A stretch of DNA of 64,000 bases from Neobacillus mesonae (GCF_023715155.1 NZ_JAMBNQ010000010.1:1-64000); one strand, 5' to 3'. Shown: positions 33,953 through 44,695, counted from the stretch's first letter. Program-made: numbers and translations. Notes: generated from the letters alone by a model not told the origin.

Positions 33953-34895
33953 ATTTTTTCCTCCGGAATAGCAGATATAAGAAAATGCCGCTTCCGATAA
34001 CACCAACCATGAGACTGATCGAAATCTCATACGGGTAAATGACTACCCTGCCTAAAATGTCGCAGACAAGAAGGAAAATCGCACCAAGCAGTGCAGTATG
34101 CGGCAATGTTTTTTGTAAATGGTCACCTTTAAAAATAGAAATAATGTTAGGAATAATTAAGCCAAGAAATGGGATAACTCCCACGGTTAAAACGACTGTC
34201 ACCGTTATCAGTGCCACCAGAATCAAGCCAATATTGACAACTCTCCGATAGGCAAGCCCAAGATTTTTTGAAAAATCCTCTCCCATTCCCGCAACCGTAA
34301 AACGATTGGCATAGAAATAGGCGATAATAATGATAGGAATGCTTATGTATAATAACTCATACCGGCCCTTCATGATCATTGAAAAGTCACCTTGAAGCCA
34401 TGCCGACATATTTTGAATTACATCCGCCTTGTAAGCAAAAAAGGTGGTAATGGATGACAAAATATTCCCGAACATCAGTCCGACAAGCGGAATGAATATC
34501 GCGTCCTTAAACTTAATACGGTCAAGAATCTGCATGAACAAGAATGTTCCGGCAATGGCAAAGGCAAACGCTACTGCCATTTTTTCCAACATGGCTGCAT
34601 TTGCAAAAACCAGCATCGAAACAAGAATCCCAAGCTTTGTGGCATCCAACGTTCCGGCCGTAGTTGGTGAGACAAACTTATTACGGCTCAACTGCTGCAT
34701 AATCAATCCGGAAATACTCATTCCCGCACCGGCAAGCAAAATTGCCACAAGTCTCGGCAGCCTGCTGATCAAGAATATCTGCGTTTCCTCAGATTGCACG
34801 TTTAGCAAATCCAAAGGCGAAATACTGCTTACGCCAATGAATAATGAGACGGCTGACAGCACTATTAATGTAAGTAGTAAGTATCGTTTCTTCAT
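33945..34895 (-). CDS. yclN: YclN, siderophore ABC permease
   Basis: A 316-residue FecCD-type permease, first gene of the iron operon. It starts MKKRYLLLTLIVLSAVSLFIG and contains LAGAGMSISGLIMQQLSRNKFVSPTTAGT and GVIPFLGLIIPNIISIFKGDHL. A longer frame begins at an ATG at 34934, but that codon lies inside the Fur box and would be untranscribed or barely transcribed. The ATG at 34895 after GGGGAAG fits the family start, so I use it. Confidence 0.9.
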   Translation of the reverse strand: MKKRYLLLTLIVLSAVSLFIGVSSISPLDLLNVQSEETQIFLISRLPRLVAILLAGAGMSISGLIMQQLSRNKFVSPTTAGTLDATKLGILVSMLVFANAAMLEKMAVAFAFAIAGTFLFMQILDRIKFKDAIFIPLVGLMFGNILSSITTFFAYKADVIQNMSAWLQGDFSMIMKGRYELLYISIPIIIIAYFYANRFTVAGMGEDFSKNLGLAYRRVVNIGLILVALITVTVVLTVGVIPFLGLIIPNIISIFKGDHLQKTLPHTALLGAIFLLVCDILGRVVIYPYEISISLMVGVIGSGIFLYLLFRRKKYA

Positions 34896-34929
34896 GGCTT
34901 CCCCAACATTTCTTTTCCTGTCTTTCAAT

Positions 34930-34994
34930 GACATTGAAAATCATTATCAACTAATCTTACAATCTGATTATATCATTGCCGGAATTTAAGTCAA
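34930..34994 (-). promoter_or_regulatory. Fur-regulated sigma-A promoter of yclNOPQ
   Basis: On the minus strand, TTGACT (34994-34989), 16 bp, TATAAT (34972-34967). Just downstream, GATAATGATTTTCAATGTC (34948-34930) matches 15 or so of the 19 positions of the Fur consensus. A weaker GATAAAAATTCTCAA lies upstream of the -35 near 35000. Iron-loaded Fur would block this promoter. Confidence 0.85.
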
Positions 34995-35142
34995 TGCTAA
35001 TTGAGAATTTTTATCAATAATATTTCCAAATTGTGTGTATTATCATTCCCTTTTTATTCCTTTTTACCCCTATGAAAATATATTTTTGCCGCTCATAATG
35101 GACTTCCGTTGCCACATACATTCAACTTAGGAGGTGATGGGA

Positions 35143-35628
35143 TTGAAAAAAGGGGTAACTGCTGCTTTTCTTTTTCTCATGATGGTATTTTTGAGCGGCT
35201 GCTTTGGCGACCCAATCCAGGATGATTTGGTGAATTATATTAATAATGAAATGAAGGATGCAGCGGAATACGAAAAAACGGCTGTTTCAGCTTATGAAAG
35301 TGTAACTGGTGCAAACTTTGTCGATGACCAAACACTTTATGACACCCTAATGAATGATGTGATTCCCAATTATAATTCATTAATTAAGGAGCTGGACAAG
35401 GCAAAAATTGAGACAGATGAACTGAGGGAAATTCACGAGATTTATATAGAAGGGGCCGATATTCAATATAATGCGTTCGCAAAGATTAAACAGGCCCTTG
35501 AGGAGCAGGACGCAAACTTAATTCAAGAGGCAAATGAGATGCTGGCAGATGCCCGCAAGCACATTCGTGAATATCAAACCAAGCTCGAGAAGCTGGCGAA
35601 AGAACATGACGTAAAGCTTGAGAAATAA
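35143..35628 (+). CDS. Small helical lipoprotein
   Basis: A ~161-residue secreted lipoprotein. The N-terminus MKKGVTAAFLFLMMVFLSGC has a textbook lipobox with the modified Cys at the end. The mature part is acidic and helical (DDLVNYINNEMKDAAEYEKTAV..., IKELDKAKIETDELREIHEIY), like a three-helix bundle. The open frame begins at GTG 35134, which overlaps the AGGAGG site; TTG 35143 has correct spacing (8 nt). No enzymatic motif; function unknown. Monocistronic, between the iron operon and a DUF418 gene. Confidence 0.78.
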   Translation: MKKGVTAAFLFLMMVFLSGCFGDPIQDDLVNYINNEMKDAAEYEKTAVSAYESVTGANFVDDQTLYDTLMNDVIPNYNSLIKELDKAKIETDELREIHEIYIEGADIQYNAFAKIKQALEEQDANLIQEANEMLADARKHIREYQTKLEKLAKEHDVKLEK

Positions 35629-35670
35629 GATTTTGCAGTTTTAAAGATGATTTCAACCCAACCCATTTTT

Positions 35671-35711
35671 CCACCGATGGGTACCTCTTTATTTACGCAT
35701 CGGTGGTATTT
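35671..35711. terminator. Bidirectional terminator
   Basis: Stem CCACCGATG / CATCGGTGG with an 18-nt loop, A/T-rich on both sides. It overlaps the last codons of the convergent DUF418 gene. Confidence 0.7.
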
Positions 35712-36681
35712 TCATATAAGTTGCAATCCGCCAAACCCATTCCAAAGGTCCGTAATGAAAATACCGCAGCCAGAATGAACTGAAAATGAACTGGACGACA
35801 TAGATAGCCAGGCATAAATAAAGGGATTCAAGGTATGTAATTCGGCCGAATAATTCAAACATATGTCCAGCGAGTAAGAGCAGTGCTGTCTGAGATACAT
35901 AATTTGTCAGTGCCATCCGTCCATAGTTTTTTAATGGAAAAAATAGCAGCTTAAGGATGCCCTCCCGCTGCACAAGAAGTGCGAACGTCCCAGCATAAAA
36001 AGCCGACACAATCGGGCCGATGGTAATCCCGATACGATAAAAATGCTGTATTTCCGGTGTTTCAACACCAAAGTTTATCGGAGCATACTGGTTTTGGTAT
36101 GCGATGCCGGCAATCGCAAGAATCAACATGATTCCTGTAAAAACAGCTGCCTTTTTTAGTGGAAATCTATCAAACACATGATACTGTCCAGCGGCGATTC
36201 CTAAAAGCATGAGCGGCAGTACCATAAAGATTTTGAAAGAAAAAAGGGCAAACACAAGCAGCATCATCAAACCAGCTATCAAATTTATCACTTTATCTAC
36301 TTTATAAAAAGGAAGAATCAGCAGACCGCTCACTGCATAAATGGTCAGTGCTTCCCCTGGATGAAATTGCACATGAATTAAACCAAAGAGAAACAGGACA
36401 GCCATCCTTCGCAAAAACAGGACATAACCATTTCTCCCCTTGGCATTGGCCCGAGTAATGAAAATATAGAACCCTGCCCCAAATAGAAAGGTGAAAATTG
36501 TATAGAACCGGCCTTCCACAAATAAATACAAAAATCTCCAGTACGCGGCATCCGATGAATGTGCAGCCGGTTCGGGAATTCTAAGGAGCGGCCCTGCATT
36601 CACTAAAATAATGCCCATCAATGCAAATCCCCGCAAATAATCAAGCAGCTCAATCCTTCTGCTCAGTTCCAATTGTTTCAC
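35689..36681 (-). CDS. DUF418 (YeiB-type) membrane protein
   Basis: A 330-residue polytopic protein with about eight to nine hydrophobic helices. RIELLDYLRGFALMGIILVNA at the N-terminus and the C-terminal DUF418 block (YGRMALTNYVSQTALLLL, GPLEWVWRIATY) identify the family. It is related to acyltransferase-3-like membrane proteins and may move or acylate a cell-envelope component, but no member has a settled function. It starts ATG after GGAGGTG. Confidence 0.85.
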   Translation of the reverse strand: MKQLELSRRIELLDYLRGFALMGIILVNAGPLLRIPEPAAHSSDAAYWRFLYLFVEGRFYTIFTFLFGAGFYIFITRANAKGRNGYVLFLRRMAVLFLFGLIHVQFHPGEALTIYAVSGLLILPFYKVDKVINLIAGLMMLLVFALFSFKIFMVLPLMLLGIAAGQYHVFDRFPLKKAAVFTGIMLILAIAGIAYQNQYAPINFGVETPEIQHFYRIGITIGPIVSAFYAGTFALLVQREGILKLLFFPLKNYGRMALTNYVSQTALLLLAGHMFELFGRITYLESLYLCLAIYVVQFIFSSFWLRYFHYGPLEWVWRIATYMKIPPMRK

Positions 36682-36772
36682 CTCCCGTCACTGTCTGACA
36701 CTAATCCTGTCCATCACGATAGTAAATTAACTTTATCATAGCAAAATCTATCAACTCCCCGCTATTAAACGG

Positions 36773-36812
36773 CAAAAAAGCGCCTTGATTCCCCAATCAA
36801 GGCGCTTTTTTC
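36773..36812. terminator. Intrinsic terminator of the CoA-transferase gene
   Basis: A perfect 12-bp stem AGCGCCTTGATT / AATCAAGGCGCT with a 4-nt loop, A-run on one side and T-run on the other. Confidence 0.92.
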
Positions 36813-36856
36813 ATTCATTTATCGTATCCCTCATTATATGAATCCTTAAAAAACCA

Positions 36857-38371
36857 TTAGACAGTTTCTAATACTGGCTGAAGCATCGTTCCGTTCGCTG
36901 CAAAATTAGTATGCCATGAGAAGGCTTTTTCCAATACGTGCGGCGTCTGTCCGCCTCTTGTAAGAGCTTCTCGGTAATATTCTCGCAGCTGTTCACGGTA
37001 CATTGGGTGGGCACAGTTTTCAATGATTAATTCCACACGCTGTCTTGGTGCGAGCCCGCGCAAATCAGCATATCCCTGTTCTGTAACAATGACGTCCACA
37101 TCATGTTCTGTATGGTCAACATGCGAAACAAACGGCACAATACTAGAAATTTTCCCGCCTTTGGCAATGGATTTCGTTACAAAAATGGCTAACCGGGCAT
37201 TACGTGCGAAATCCCCCGATCCGCCGATTCCGTTCATCATTTTTGTCCCTGAAACATGGGTTGAGTTAACATTTCCGTATATATCTAACTCAAGTGCCGT
37301 ATTAATCGAAATTAATCCGAGACGGCGGATAATTTCTGGATGATTGGAAATTTCCTGCGGCCGCATGATTAATTTGTCACGATATTTTTCAAAATTTCCG
37401 TACACTTGTTTCATCTTTTCTTCAGAAAGTGTAATGGAACAGCAGGATGCAAAGTTCACTTTACCGGCATCAATTAAATCAAAGACTGCATCCTGAAGCA
37501 CCTCTGAATAGACTTCCAAATCCGTAAACTCTGATTCCAGCATACCGTGCAGAACAGCGTTGGCAACAGATCCTATCCCTGATTGAAGTGGTGCAAGACG
37601 TTCTGTCAGCCTTCCAGCTGCTACTTCCTTACGTAAGAAGTCCATTAAATGATTCGCCATGATCATGGTCTCTTCATCCGGAGGTACAATCGTTGAAGGT
37701 GAATCCTGCTGATTTGTAAAAACAATTCCCTTTACTTTTTCAATATCGACAGGAATTCCAATCGTACCAATACGATCATCCACTTTAGTTAATGGAATCG
37801 GACCTCTTTCCCCTTGTTTACCAGTATCATATAAATCATGGAGCCCTTCCAGGTTTACTTTATGAGACATATTGATTTCAATAATAACGGCTTTTGCATT
37901 TAAGGCAAAGGATAAAGAATTTCCTATAGACGTGGTTGGAATAACCATCCCGTCTTCCGTAATTGAATACGCTTCCAATATAGCGAAATCTACTGGGTCC
38001 ATTACCCCCGCACGAACCAATTCTGCAGTATGTGACAAGTGTTGATCAACAAATAACATTTCCCCATTATTAATTTTGCTGCGCATGGTTGGGTCAGCCT
38101 GAAATGGAAGTCTTTTTGCCAGAATCCCCGCTTCCGCAAAAAGCTTATCCACATCGGACCCTAACGATGCTCCCGTATAGACGTTAACCTTAAACGATTC
38201 TGTTTCTGCCCGCTTTACTAAAGCAAATGGTACCGCTTTCACATCACCTGCACGTGTAAATCCGCTTAACCCCAATGTCATCCCGTCTTGAATCCATGAT
38301 GCTGCTTCTTCTGGTGAAACAACGCGATCCTTAAGCCGCTGATCCCTTATACGATCCAAATTATTTTCCAT
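36857..38371 (-). CDS. Acetyl-CoA hydrolase/transferase (succinate/acetate CoA-transferase type)
   Basis: A 504-residue class I CoA-transferase. The catalytic Glu lies in EVYSEVLQDAVF (~residue 290), and the CoA-binding GIGGSGDFARNA and the VTEQGYADLRGLAPRQR end are intact. Members exchange CoA between acetate and succinate or propionate (AarC/Cat1/Ach1). TTG at 38389 would add six residues; ATG 38371 has GGAG 10 nt upstream and gives the family N-terminus (MENNLDRIRDQRLKDRVVSPEEAA). Monocistronic with its own terminator. Direction and substrate pair are not readable. Confidence 0.9.
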   Translation of the reverse strand: MENNLDRIRDQRLKDRVVSPEEAASWIQDGMTLGLSGFTRAGDVKAVPFALVKRAETESFKVNVYTGASLGSDVDKLFAEAGILAKRLPFQADPTMRSKINNGEMLFVDQHLSHTAELVRAGVMDPVDFAILEAYSITEDGMVIPTTSIGNSLSFALNAKAVIIEINMSHKVNLEGLHDLYDTGKQGERGPIPLTKVDDRIGTIGIPVDIEKVKGIVFTNQQDSPSTIVPPDEETMIMANHLMDFLRKEVAAGRLTERLAPLQSGIGSVANAVLHGMLESEFTDLEVYSEVLQDAVFDLIDAGKVNFASCCSITLSEEKMKQVYGNFEKYRDKLIMRPQEISNHPEIIRRLGLISINTALELDIYGNVNSTHVSGTKMMNGIGGSGDFARNARLAIFVTKSIAKGGKISSIVPFVSHVDHTEHDVDVIVTEQGYADLRGLAPRQRVELIIENCAHPMYREQLREYYREALTRGGQTPHVLEKAFSWHTNFAANGTMLQPVLETV

Positions 38372-38549
38372 ATCCCATCCCACTCCCAAAATATGAAGTT
38401 ACCATTATTTTAACGTAAAATAATAGGTTGTCAGCGATTTCAAGGATATATTACGTAAAATTCAGACAAACCAGCATTTTCGTATCCCGAGGCAGAATAT
38501 TTTTACCTATCAGATTTTTCGACAAAGTCTGCTAACTATTTTAGAAAGA

Positions 38550-39194
38550 TTAAAACCCTAACAGCCTGCGAAAGTAACTGGAGTAAGACTGGCTGACAGG
38601 TACCCGGTCTCCATTATTCATGGATAGAATAAAGGTGGAATGGGTATCAGGAAAAATTTCCTTAATATGTTTGACGTTCACGATAAACGACCGATGGCAT
38701 CGAATAAAATGTTCCTTTGGCAGCACAAACTCAAATTCCTGCAGGGAATACTTATGAGTGCCGCAGTGTTCTTTTGCATGAACATAGGTCTTTTTTTCCT
38801 TTGATTCAAGATATAGCACTTGTGAAAACGGAAGCGGTATCCAGCCGTCATCGCTTTTAATTGTCACAACCAGCTTTCCGCTTGTCAATGCAGGAAATAT
38901 TGCAGTCACGCACCCTTCAAGCTTTCCCTCATGGAAAAACGGAACGGCCATCCCATGATAGGGAATTCCAAATACATCACGGTCAATAAACTCCGATACC
39001 TTTTGTCCCGAGTGGACGGCCTTATAAGCAATCGTGCCTTCCTTTAAAACATCCCCGCGGCGGATTTTCAAATCAACCCGTTTGCTTGGTCGGTAATAAA
39101 TATATTCATTGGTATTTGAAACCGCAATGGAAATCTCTTCCGAAAATAGTTCGCTAATAACGTCCAATAACGATACAACCGTAATACTCTCCAT
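38550..39194 (-). CDS. LytTR-type DNA-binding regulator with PAS/GAF-like sensor
   Basis: A 214-residue regulator. Residues ~1-105 look like a small sensory domain (AVSNTNEYIYYRPSKRVDLKIRRGDVLKEGTIAYKAVHSG). Residues ~110-214 form a LytTR domain (IPLPFSQVLYLESKEKKTYVHAKE, FIRCHRSFIVNVKHIKEIFPDTHSTFILSMNNGDRVPVSQSY), which binds DNA as a beta sandwich. It has no receiver domain, so it is not a classical response regulator. An upstream extension of the frame overlaps the membrane-protein gene and makes no sense; ATG 39194 after GGGGG is right. It is cotranscribed with a di-heme-like membrane protein, suggesting redox or heme sensing. Confidence 0.85.
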   Translation of the reverse strand: MESITVVSLLDVISELFSEEISIAVSNTNEYIYYRPSKRVDLKIRRGDVLKEGTIAYKAVHSGQKVSEFIDRDVFGIPYHGMAVPFFHEGKLEGCVTAIFPALTSGKLVVTIKSDDGWIPLPFSQVLYLESKEKKTYVHAKEHCGTHKYSLQEFEFVLPKEHFIRCHRSFIVNVKHIKEIFPDTHSTFILSMNNGDRVPVSQSYSSYFRRLLGF

Positions 39195-39223
39195 AAAAAC
39201 CCCCACTTTGTTATACAACCTAT

Positions 39224-39724
39224 CTATATCAACACAAACATGTGAATCACAAAAGCACAAAGAAAAATCATCGCGGCGGTTAAATGAAATTTGCGGCGGA
39301 AACCTGAAGCTTTTTTGTGCCGCAGCCAGCCGGCAAACAAAGTTAAACACAGCATGCCAATGGACAGATAGCCGGTCAGCAGTTTGAAATGAGCAAAACC
39401 AATTACCGGGCCGATTTGCGTTAAATTGATCAGTGCATGGCCGGCAATGACAACCGTCCCCCAAATAGCAATAGGAATATGCCATTTCATGAAATGCCGG
39501 GAAAACTTAGCCAAACGAATCTTTACTTTGCGGACAGATGTTTTTCGAATGACCAAAAAAATAAAATACATATTAATATTGATTAATAATAAGATAAGAC
39601 CCACTTGTGCCAGAAGCTGTCCGGTTACAATCAGCGAGCTGTCATGCGAGCGGAAAATCCAAATATATACGATAGAAATCACAATTAGAAAAACATTCAC
39701 AAACGTCCAAATCCGGTGATACAA
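39224..39724 (-). CDS. Small ferric-reductase/cytochrome b-like membrane protein
   Basis: A 166-residue protein with four to five transmembrane helices. Two helices each carry a histidine pair in the exact H-x13-H spacing: His82-His96 and His147-His161. This is the bis-heme signature of NOX/ferric-reductase and b-type cytochrome domains. It has no flavin or NAD domain. It lies 22 bp after a methyltransferase gene and 29 bp before a LytTR regulator in one operon. A heme-based membrane sensor or electron carrier for the regulator is likely, by inference. Confidence 0.75.
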   Translation of the reverse strand: MYHRIWTFVNVFLIVISIVYIWIFRSHDSSLIVTGQLLAQVGLILLLININMYFIFLVIRKTSVRKVKIRLAKFSRHFMKWHIPIAIWGTVVIAGHALINLTQIGPVIGFAHFKLLTGYLSIGMLCLTLFAGWLRHKKASGFRRKFHLTAAMIFLCAFVIHMFVLI

Positions 39725-39746
39725 AAGTACTGCCTCCTAGTTGGCC

Positions 39747-40364
39747 CTAAACCAGCCGATAGATTAAAAATCGTTCCTTTGCATCCCGTAAATAATCATG
39801 AGGCAAAATGATTTCCTTTTTACATTCAAAAGCCGTTTCTTTTTCAAGAAAATAAATATAATCATCTGATGGATAATACAGAATCAGTTCGATATCCCGC
39901 TCCGTGTTCTCAAAGGAAATGACTATATGATTTATGATACTCCTAAAGATTTGTATCGAAAATGGGTTAAAAAAATAAAACCGGTTGTCTAATGGGTCAA
40001 TCTTATATTCCTCTGCCAAACAGCAATAAAACCGAATTCTATCCAAACGTTTTTTCGTTATTCTTCTATAAGATTTGCTATTTTCAAGCGCTGCTTTGTA
40101 CAGTGTTTCATTCATTTCAATGCCTGTAACCGAAGCTTGGAAAAAATAATGAAGATAAAAGTTCAGCCGCCCCTTGCCACAGCCAAAGTCCACCACATGA
40201 TCGGTCTTGTTCACTTCATATTCCTCAAATAAAAGTTCAAGCGCACTATAGGGTGTAGGCTCATATGGATAGTATCGAAGCGGCTTTTGCGCTGGTCCCT
40301 CTAACCGGTCTCCTCTTGTATTAATATTCAGCAATCTATCATAATAATGTTCTTTCATAATCAT
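39747..40364 (-). CDS. Class I SAM-dependent methyltransferase
   Basis: A 205-residue methyltransferase. The SAM motif I VVDFGCGKGRLNFYL (~residues 57-71) and the acidic end of strand 2 (VTGIEMNETLYKAA) are clear, and FYFFNPFS occupies motif IV. The substrate-recognition part is not distinctive. It leads the operon with the di-heme-like protein and the LytTR regulator. Small-molecule, RNA and protein substrates are all possible. Confidence 0.78.
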   Translation of the reverse strand: MIMKEHYYDRLLNINTRGDRLEGPAQKPLRYYPYEPTPYSALELLFEEYEVNKTDHVVDFGCGKGRLNFYLHYFFQASVTGIEMNETLYKAALENSKSYRRITKKRLDRIRFYCCLAEEYKIDPLDNRFYFFNPFSIQIFRSIINHIVISFENTERDIELILYYPSDDYIYFLEKETAFECKKEIILPHDYLRDAKERFLIYRLV

Positions 40365-40432
40365 ACTCCCAACAAAAGCTGTACAAAGGTTGACGACATC
40401 TGCTTGTCCTGAATGAATTTCTTATTTATTTC

Positions 40433-41988
<1,556 letters not shown>

Positions 41989-42087
41989 GCTGGATGTCAC
42001 CTCAAACCTATCTTGAGTCATTAAGAATTATACCAAAATTTTTCAAAAAAATCGTCAATCCCCAAAAGCAAAAATTGGCTAAATCAC

Positions 42088-42116
42088 TTGAACAACCTAG
42101 AAAATTCTGTTATATT
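42088..42116 (+). promoter_or_regulatory. Sigma-A promoter of dapA
   Basis: TTGAAC (42088-42093), 17 bp, TATATT (42111-42116). The transcript would start near 42123, about 33 nt before the lysine riboswitch. Confidence 0.7.
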
Positions 42117-42155
42117 ACAATTAAGTAAATACTTCTTACTTCAATACCTTTTGAA

Positions 42156-42332
42156 GTGAGGATAGAGGCGCGAAAACCATTAGTACACTTTCAGAGAATA
42201 ATGAGGTTCTATGACGGTTGTGGAAAGGGGAATTTGCCGAAGTATCAAGGAACTCATTGATCTTGATGCTGGTTCTGTGTTGAATAAGCGCAGGATTGTC
42301 ATATAGGAAACTATATGGAGGGCTATCTCACG
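42156..42332 (+). ncRNA. Lysine riboswitch (L box)
   Basis: The leader of dapA. P1 pairs GTGAGGATAG (42156-) with CTATCTCAC (ending 42331). The conserved core GATAGAGGCGCGAA follows P1. AGTAC, the GGGGAATTTGCCGAAG block and the GCTGGTTCTG...GATTGTCAT segment occupy their usual places. It is followed by a terminator hairpin, so lysine binding should stop transcription before the synthase gene. Confidence 0.9.
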
Positions 42333-42364
42333 CATGGGAACTTGTTTTTTAAAATGTTTCTACT

Positions 42365-42398
42365 GCAGCAGCGAGGAGGTCCTTACTGCTGTTTTTTT
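42365..42398 (+). terminator. Riboswitch-controlled terminator before dapA
   Basis: Stem built from GCAGCAG / CTGCTGT and GAGGA / TCCTT, followed by seven T residues (42392-42398). It is the off-state expression platform of the lysine riboswitch. Confidence 0.85.
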
Positions 42399-42462
42399 GC
42401 GTTGATTAAGAAAGGCCTAACCACCTCTAATTTTTATTAAAAATTTTTAAAGGGTGATTATA

Positions 42463-43338
42463 ATGAAATTCGGCCAAGTTTTAACCGCTATGGTTACACC
42501 ATTTGATCAACAAGGCGAAATTGATATTAACGCTGTAAAGAATCTAGTAAATCATTTAATTGCAAATGGTACGGAAGGAATCGTTGTTTCCGGAACAACC
42601 GGAGAATCTCCTACCCTGACGACCGAAGAAAAAGTCGAGTTATTTAAATTAGTAGTGGAGACTGCTGCTGGAAGAGTTCCGGTCATCGCAGGCACCGGCT
42701 CCAACAATACAAGAGCTTCCATCGCTCTTACTAAAAAAGCAGAAGAAGCTGGCGTAGATGGTGTTATGCTCGTTGTACCTTACTATAATAAGCCATCTCA
42801 GGAAGGTCTCTATCAACATTTTAAAACGATTGCTGAATCCACACCGCTGCCAATTTTGCTTTATAATATTCCAGGCAGAACATCAATCAATATGTCTGCT
42901 GATACCATTGTCCGCCTTTCAGAAATTGAGAATATTGCGGCTGTCAAAGAGGCCAGCGGCAATTTAGACGCAATGGCAGATATTATTGAAAGAACGCCTG
43001 AAAACTTCTTACTATTCAGTGGTGATGATTCTTTAACACTTCCGGTTCTATCGATTGGCGGTGCTGGTATTATTTCTGTTGCTTCACATGTAATCGGAAA
43101 TGAAATGCAGGAAATGATTAATCGCTTTAAGAGCGGCGATATCCAAGGTGCTGCTTCCCTTCACCGCCGTCTGCTGCCGCTTATGAAAGGTTTATTTGCG
43201 GCACCAAATCCAACTCCTGTAAAAGCAGCATTGAATATAACTGGAGTCCCTGTAGGCGGAGTTCGATTACCATTAGTACCTTTGACTGCAGAAGAGGAAC
43301 AGACGTTAAAAGGTTTGCTTCCCCGGGTAACTGTATAA
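42463..43338 (+). CDS. dapA: DapA, 4-hydroxy-tetrahydrodipicolinate synthase
   Basis: A 291-residue TIM-barrel class I aldolase condensing pyruvate with aspartate semialdehyde, the first step of the lysine, meso-diaminopimelate and dipicolinate branch. The Schiff-base lysine lies in IAAVKEASGN (~residue 160). The catalytic Tyr is in VVPYYNKPSQEGLYQHF and the Thr in VVSGTTGESPTL. GTG 42454 is in frame, but AAAGGGTG places ATG 42463 at correct distance. It is preceded by the lysine riboswitch and followed by a terminator. B. subtilis keeps dapA in another operon; here it is single and lysine-regulated. Confidence 0.93.
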   Translation: MKFGQVLTAMVTPFDQQGEIDINAVKNLVNHLIANGTEGIVVSGTTGESPTLTTEEKVELFKLVVETAAGRVPVIAGTGSNNTRASIALTKKAEEAGVDGVMLVVPYYNKPSQEGLYQHFKTIAESTPLPILLYNIPGRTSINMSADTIVRLSEIENIAAVKEASGNLDAMADIIERTPENFLLFSGDDSLTLPVLSIGGAGIISVASHVIGNEMQEMINRFKSGDIQGAASLHRRLLPLMKGLFAAPNPTPVKAALNITGVPVGGVRLPLVPLTAEEEQTLKGLLPRVTV

Positions 43339-43395
43339 CGTTTAAGCGTTGACCACGAAGGAATTTAGGACCTGCACATTCTGCGGCCCAAATAT

Positions 43396-43431
43396 GAAAA
43401 AAGCCCCTGCCAAGCTCGGCAGGGGCTTTTC
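43396..43431. terminator. Bidirectional terminator between dapA and ctaB
   Basis: A 10-bp perfect stem AGCCCCTGCC / GGCAGGGGCT, flanked by an A-run and T-run between convergent genes. Confidence 0.92.
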
Positions 43432-43435
43432 CTAT

Positions 43436-44377
43436 TTAATTAAACATCGGAAGTGTAAAAACAATTGCCATTATAAACAAGATGGTTATATAGTTAACCG
43501 AACATAGAAACATGACATTGGCCCATTTCATATCATCTTTTGTAAAAAACCCATAAATACTTACAGCGAGCCAAGCAATATTTAGTATGGTAGCCAGAAC
43601 CACAAACGTTATTCCAAGTGAACCAAGATAGAATGGCAGCGGCAGCAGGCAGGCAATATAAACGGCCATTTGCCTCTTCGTCATTTCAAAACCATAGACC
43701 ACTGGAAGCATGGCAACGCCCGCAGCCTTATACTCATCATACTTTTTCATCGCAATGGCAAACGTATGCGGCATTTGGAAAACAAAAATGATCAACGCAA
43801 GCATTATTGGAACCACATGATTGCTAGGCTGCACAGCTGCCCAGCCAATTAAAGGTGTTACTGCTCCAGATATACTGCCAATTACCGTATTCATGGTATA
43901 CCGGCGCTTTGACCACATCGTATACAAAATACAGTAAGTAAACCAGCCGATAAACGCATAAATGACCGCTTCCCAAGTAGTGAAAAGCAGCATTGCAAAT
44001 CCAAGAATAGTAAGTACAATTCCCAACGTTAAAACGGCCTTTAATGAAAAATGCCCGGTAACCGTTGGACGATTTTTTGTTCGGTTCATGATCGTATCAA
44101 TATCCACGTCATACCAGTTATTAATCACCAATGCCCCTGCCATCACCAGTGTACTGCCGATAATCGTCAGGAAGAATAAATTCAAATAACTACTAAATGA
44201 TACACCGCTAAAATAAATAGCCAGCCAAAAACCTGTCACTACCGGAAGTGCATTAGCTATTAGAACAGGGCCTTTAAATAATAGTTTTAAATCATGAAAA
44301 ATAGTTGAAATACTCCGTTTATCAGAAAAAGCTGCCTTCCCATCAAGACCTGGAGATGCAATGCTTTCCTCTCTCAT
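43436..44377 (-). CDS. ctaB: CtaB, protoheme IX farnesyltransferase
   Basis: A 313-residue UbiA-superfamily prenyltransferase converting heme B to heme O for cytochrome oxidases. The first Asp-rich motif is NNWYDVDIDTIMNRTKNRPTVTG (~residues 90-110) and the second is YDEYKAAGVAMLP. About nine helices follow the N-terminal tail. The frame runs upstream to 44428, but ATG 44377 follows GGGAGGT at 7 nt and gives MREESIASPGLDG. It is monocistronic and distant from ctaA-type genes in this window; whether it is a second copy cannot be seen. Confidence 0.9.
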   Translation of the reverse strand: MREESIASPGLDGKAAFSDKRSISTIFHDLKLLFKGPVLIANALPVVTGFWLAIYFSGVSFSSYLNLFFLTIIGSTLVMAGALVINNWYDVDIDTIMNRTKNRPTVTGHFSLKAVLTLGIVLTILGFAMLLFTTWEAVIYAFIGWFTYCILYTMWSKRRYTMNTVIGSISGAVTPLIGWAAVQPSNHVVPIMLALIIFVFQMPHTFAIAMKKYDEYKAAGVAMLPVVYGFEMTKRQMAVYIACLLPLPFYLGSLGITFVVLATILNIAWLAVSIYGFFTKDDMKWANVMFLCSVNYITILFIMAIVFTLPMFN

Positions 44378-44695
44378 TTTGTTACCTCCCCCAAAAATGG
44401 TCGGAAAATCTATAGTAAATGATAACATATTATGGACAACATATGCCTCATTAAGAATTGTTTCATTTATTTTCCTATTACTATTTTACCATATCATTGG
44501 TACTTGGCACGTCTTAAATAATTTGCCAAAGAAGCTGCTAATTATATACTGTTAATTATAATATATCAATAAAATCCTTCCATGACCTGCTGATTTTATG
44601 TATATTTCTTGACAGTTTCACTCTGCTTGGGTATCATTCACCCAACAAAACCAATCGGAATTATTACTTTTTTTTAAAACTAGGAGGGGATCAAG
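44378..44695. other. Intergenic region between ctaB and the acyl-CoA dehydrogenase
   Basis: About 318 bp without a gene. It contains one copy of a TACTTGGCACG motif near 44500 that resembles the dispersed GTGCC elements, and at its right end the promoter described separately. Confidence 0.5.
44609..44637 (+). promoter_or_regulatory. Sigma-A promoter of the acyl-CoA dehydrogenase gene
   Basis: TTGACA (44609-44614), 17 bp, TATCAT (44632-44637). The start lies about 50 bp before the AGGAGGGG ribosome binding site. Confidence 0.8.

Noticed and set aside
39195-39485. N-terminal extension of the LytTR gene
   Set aside because: The extra ~97 codons overlap the membrane-protein gene out of frame; ATG 39194 has the ribosome binding site.
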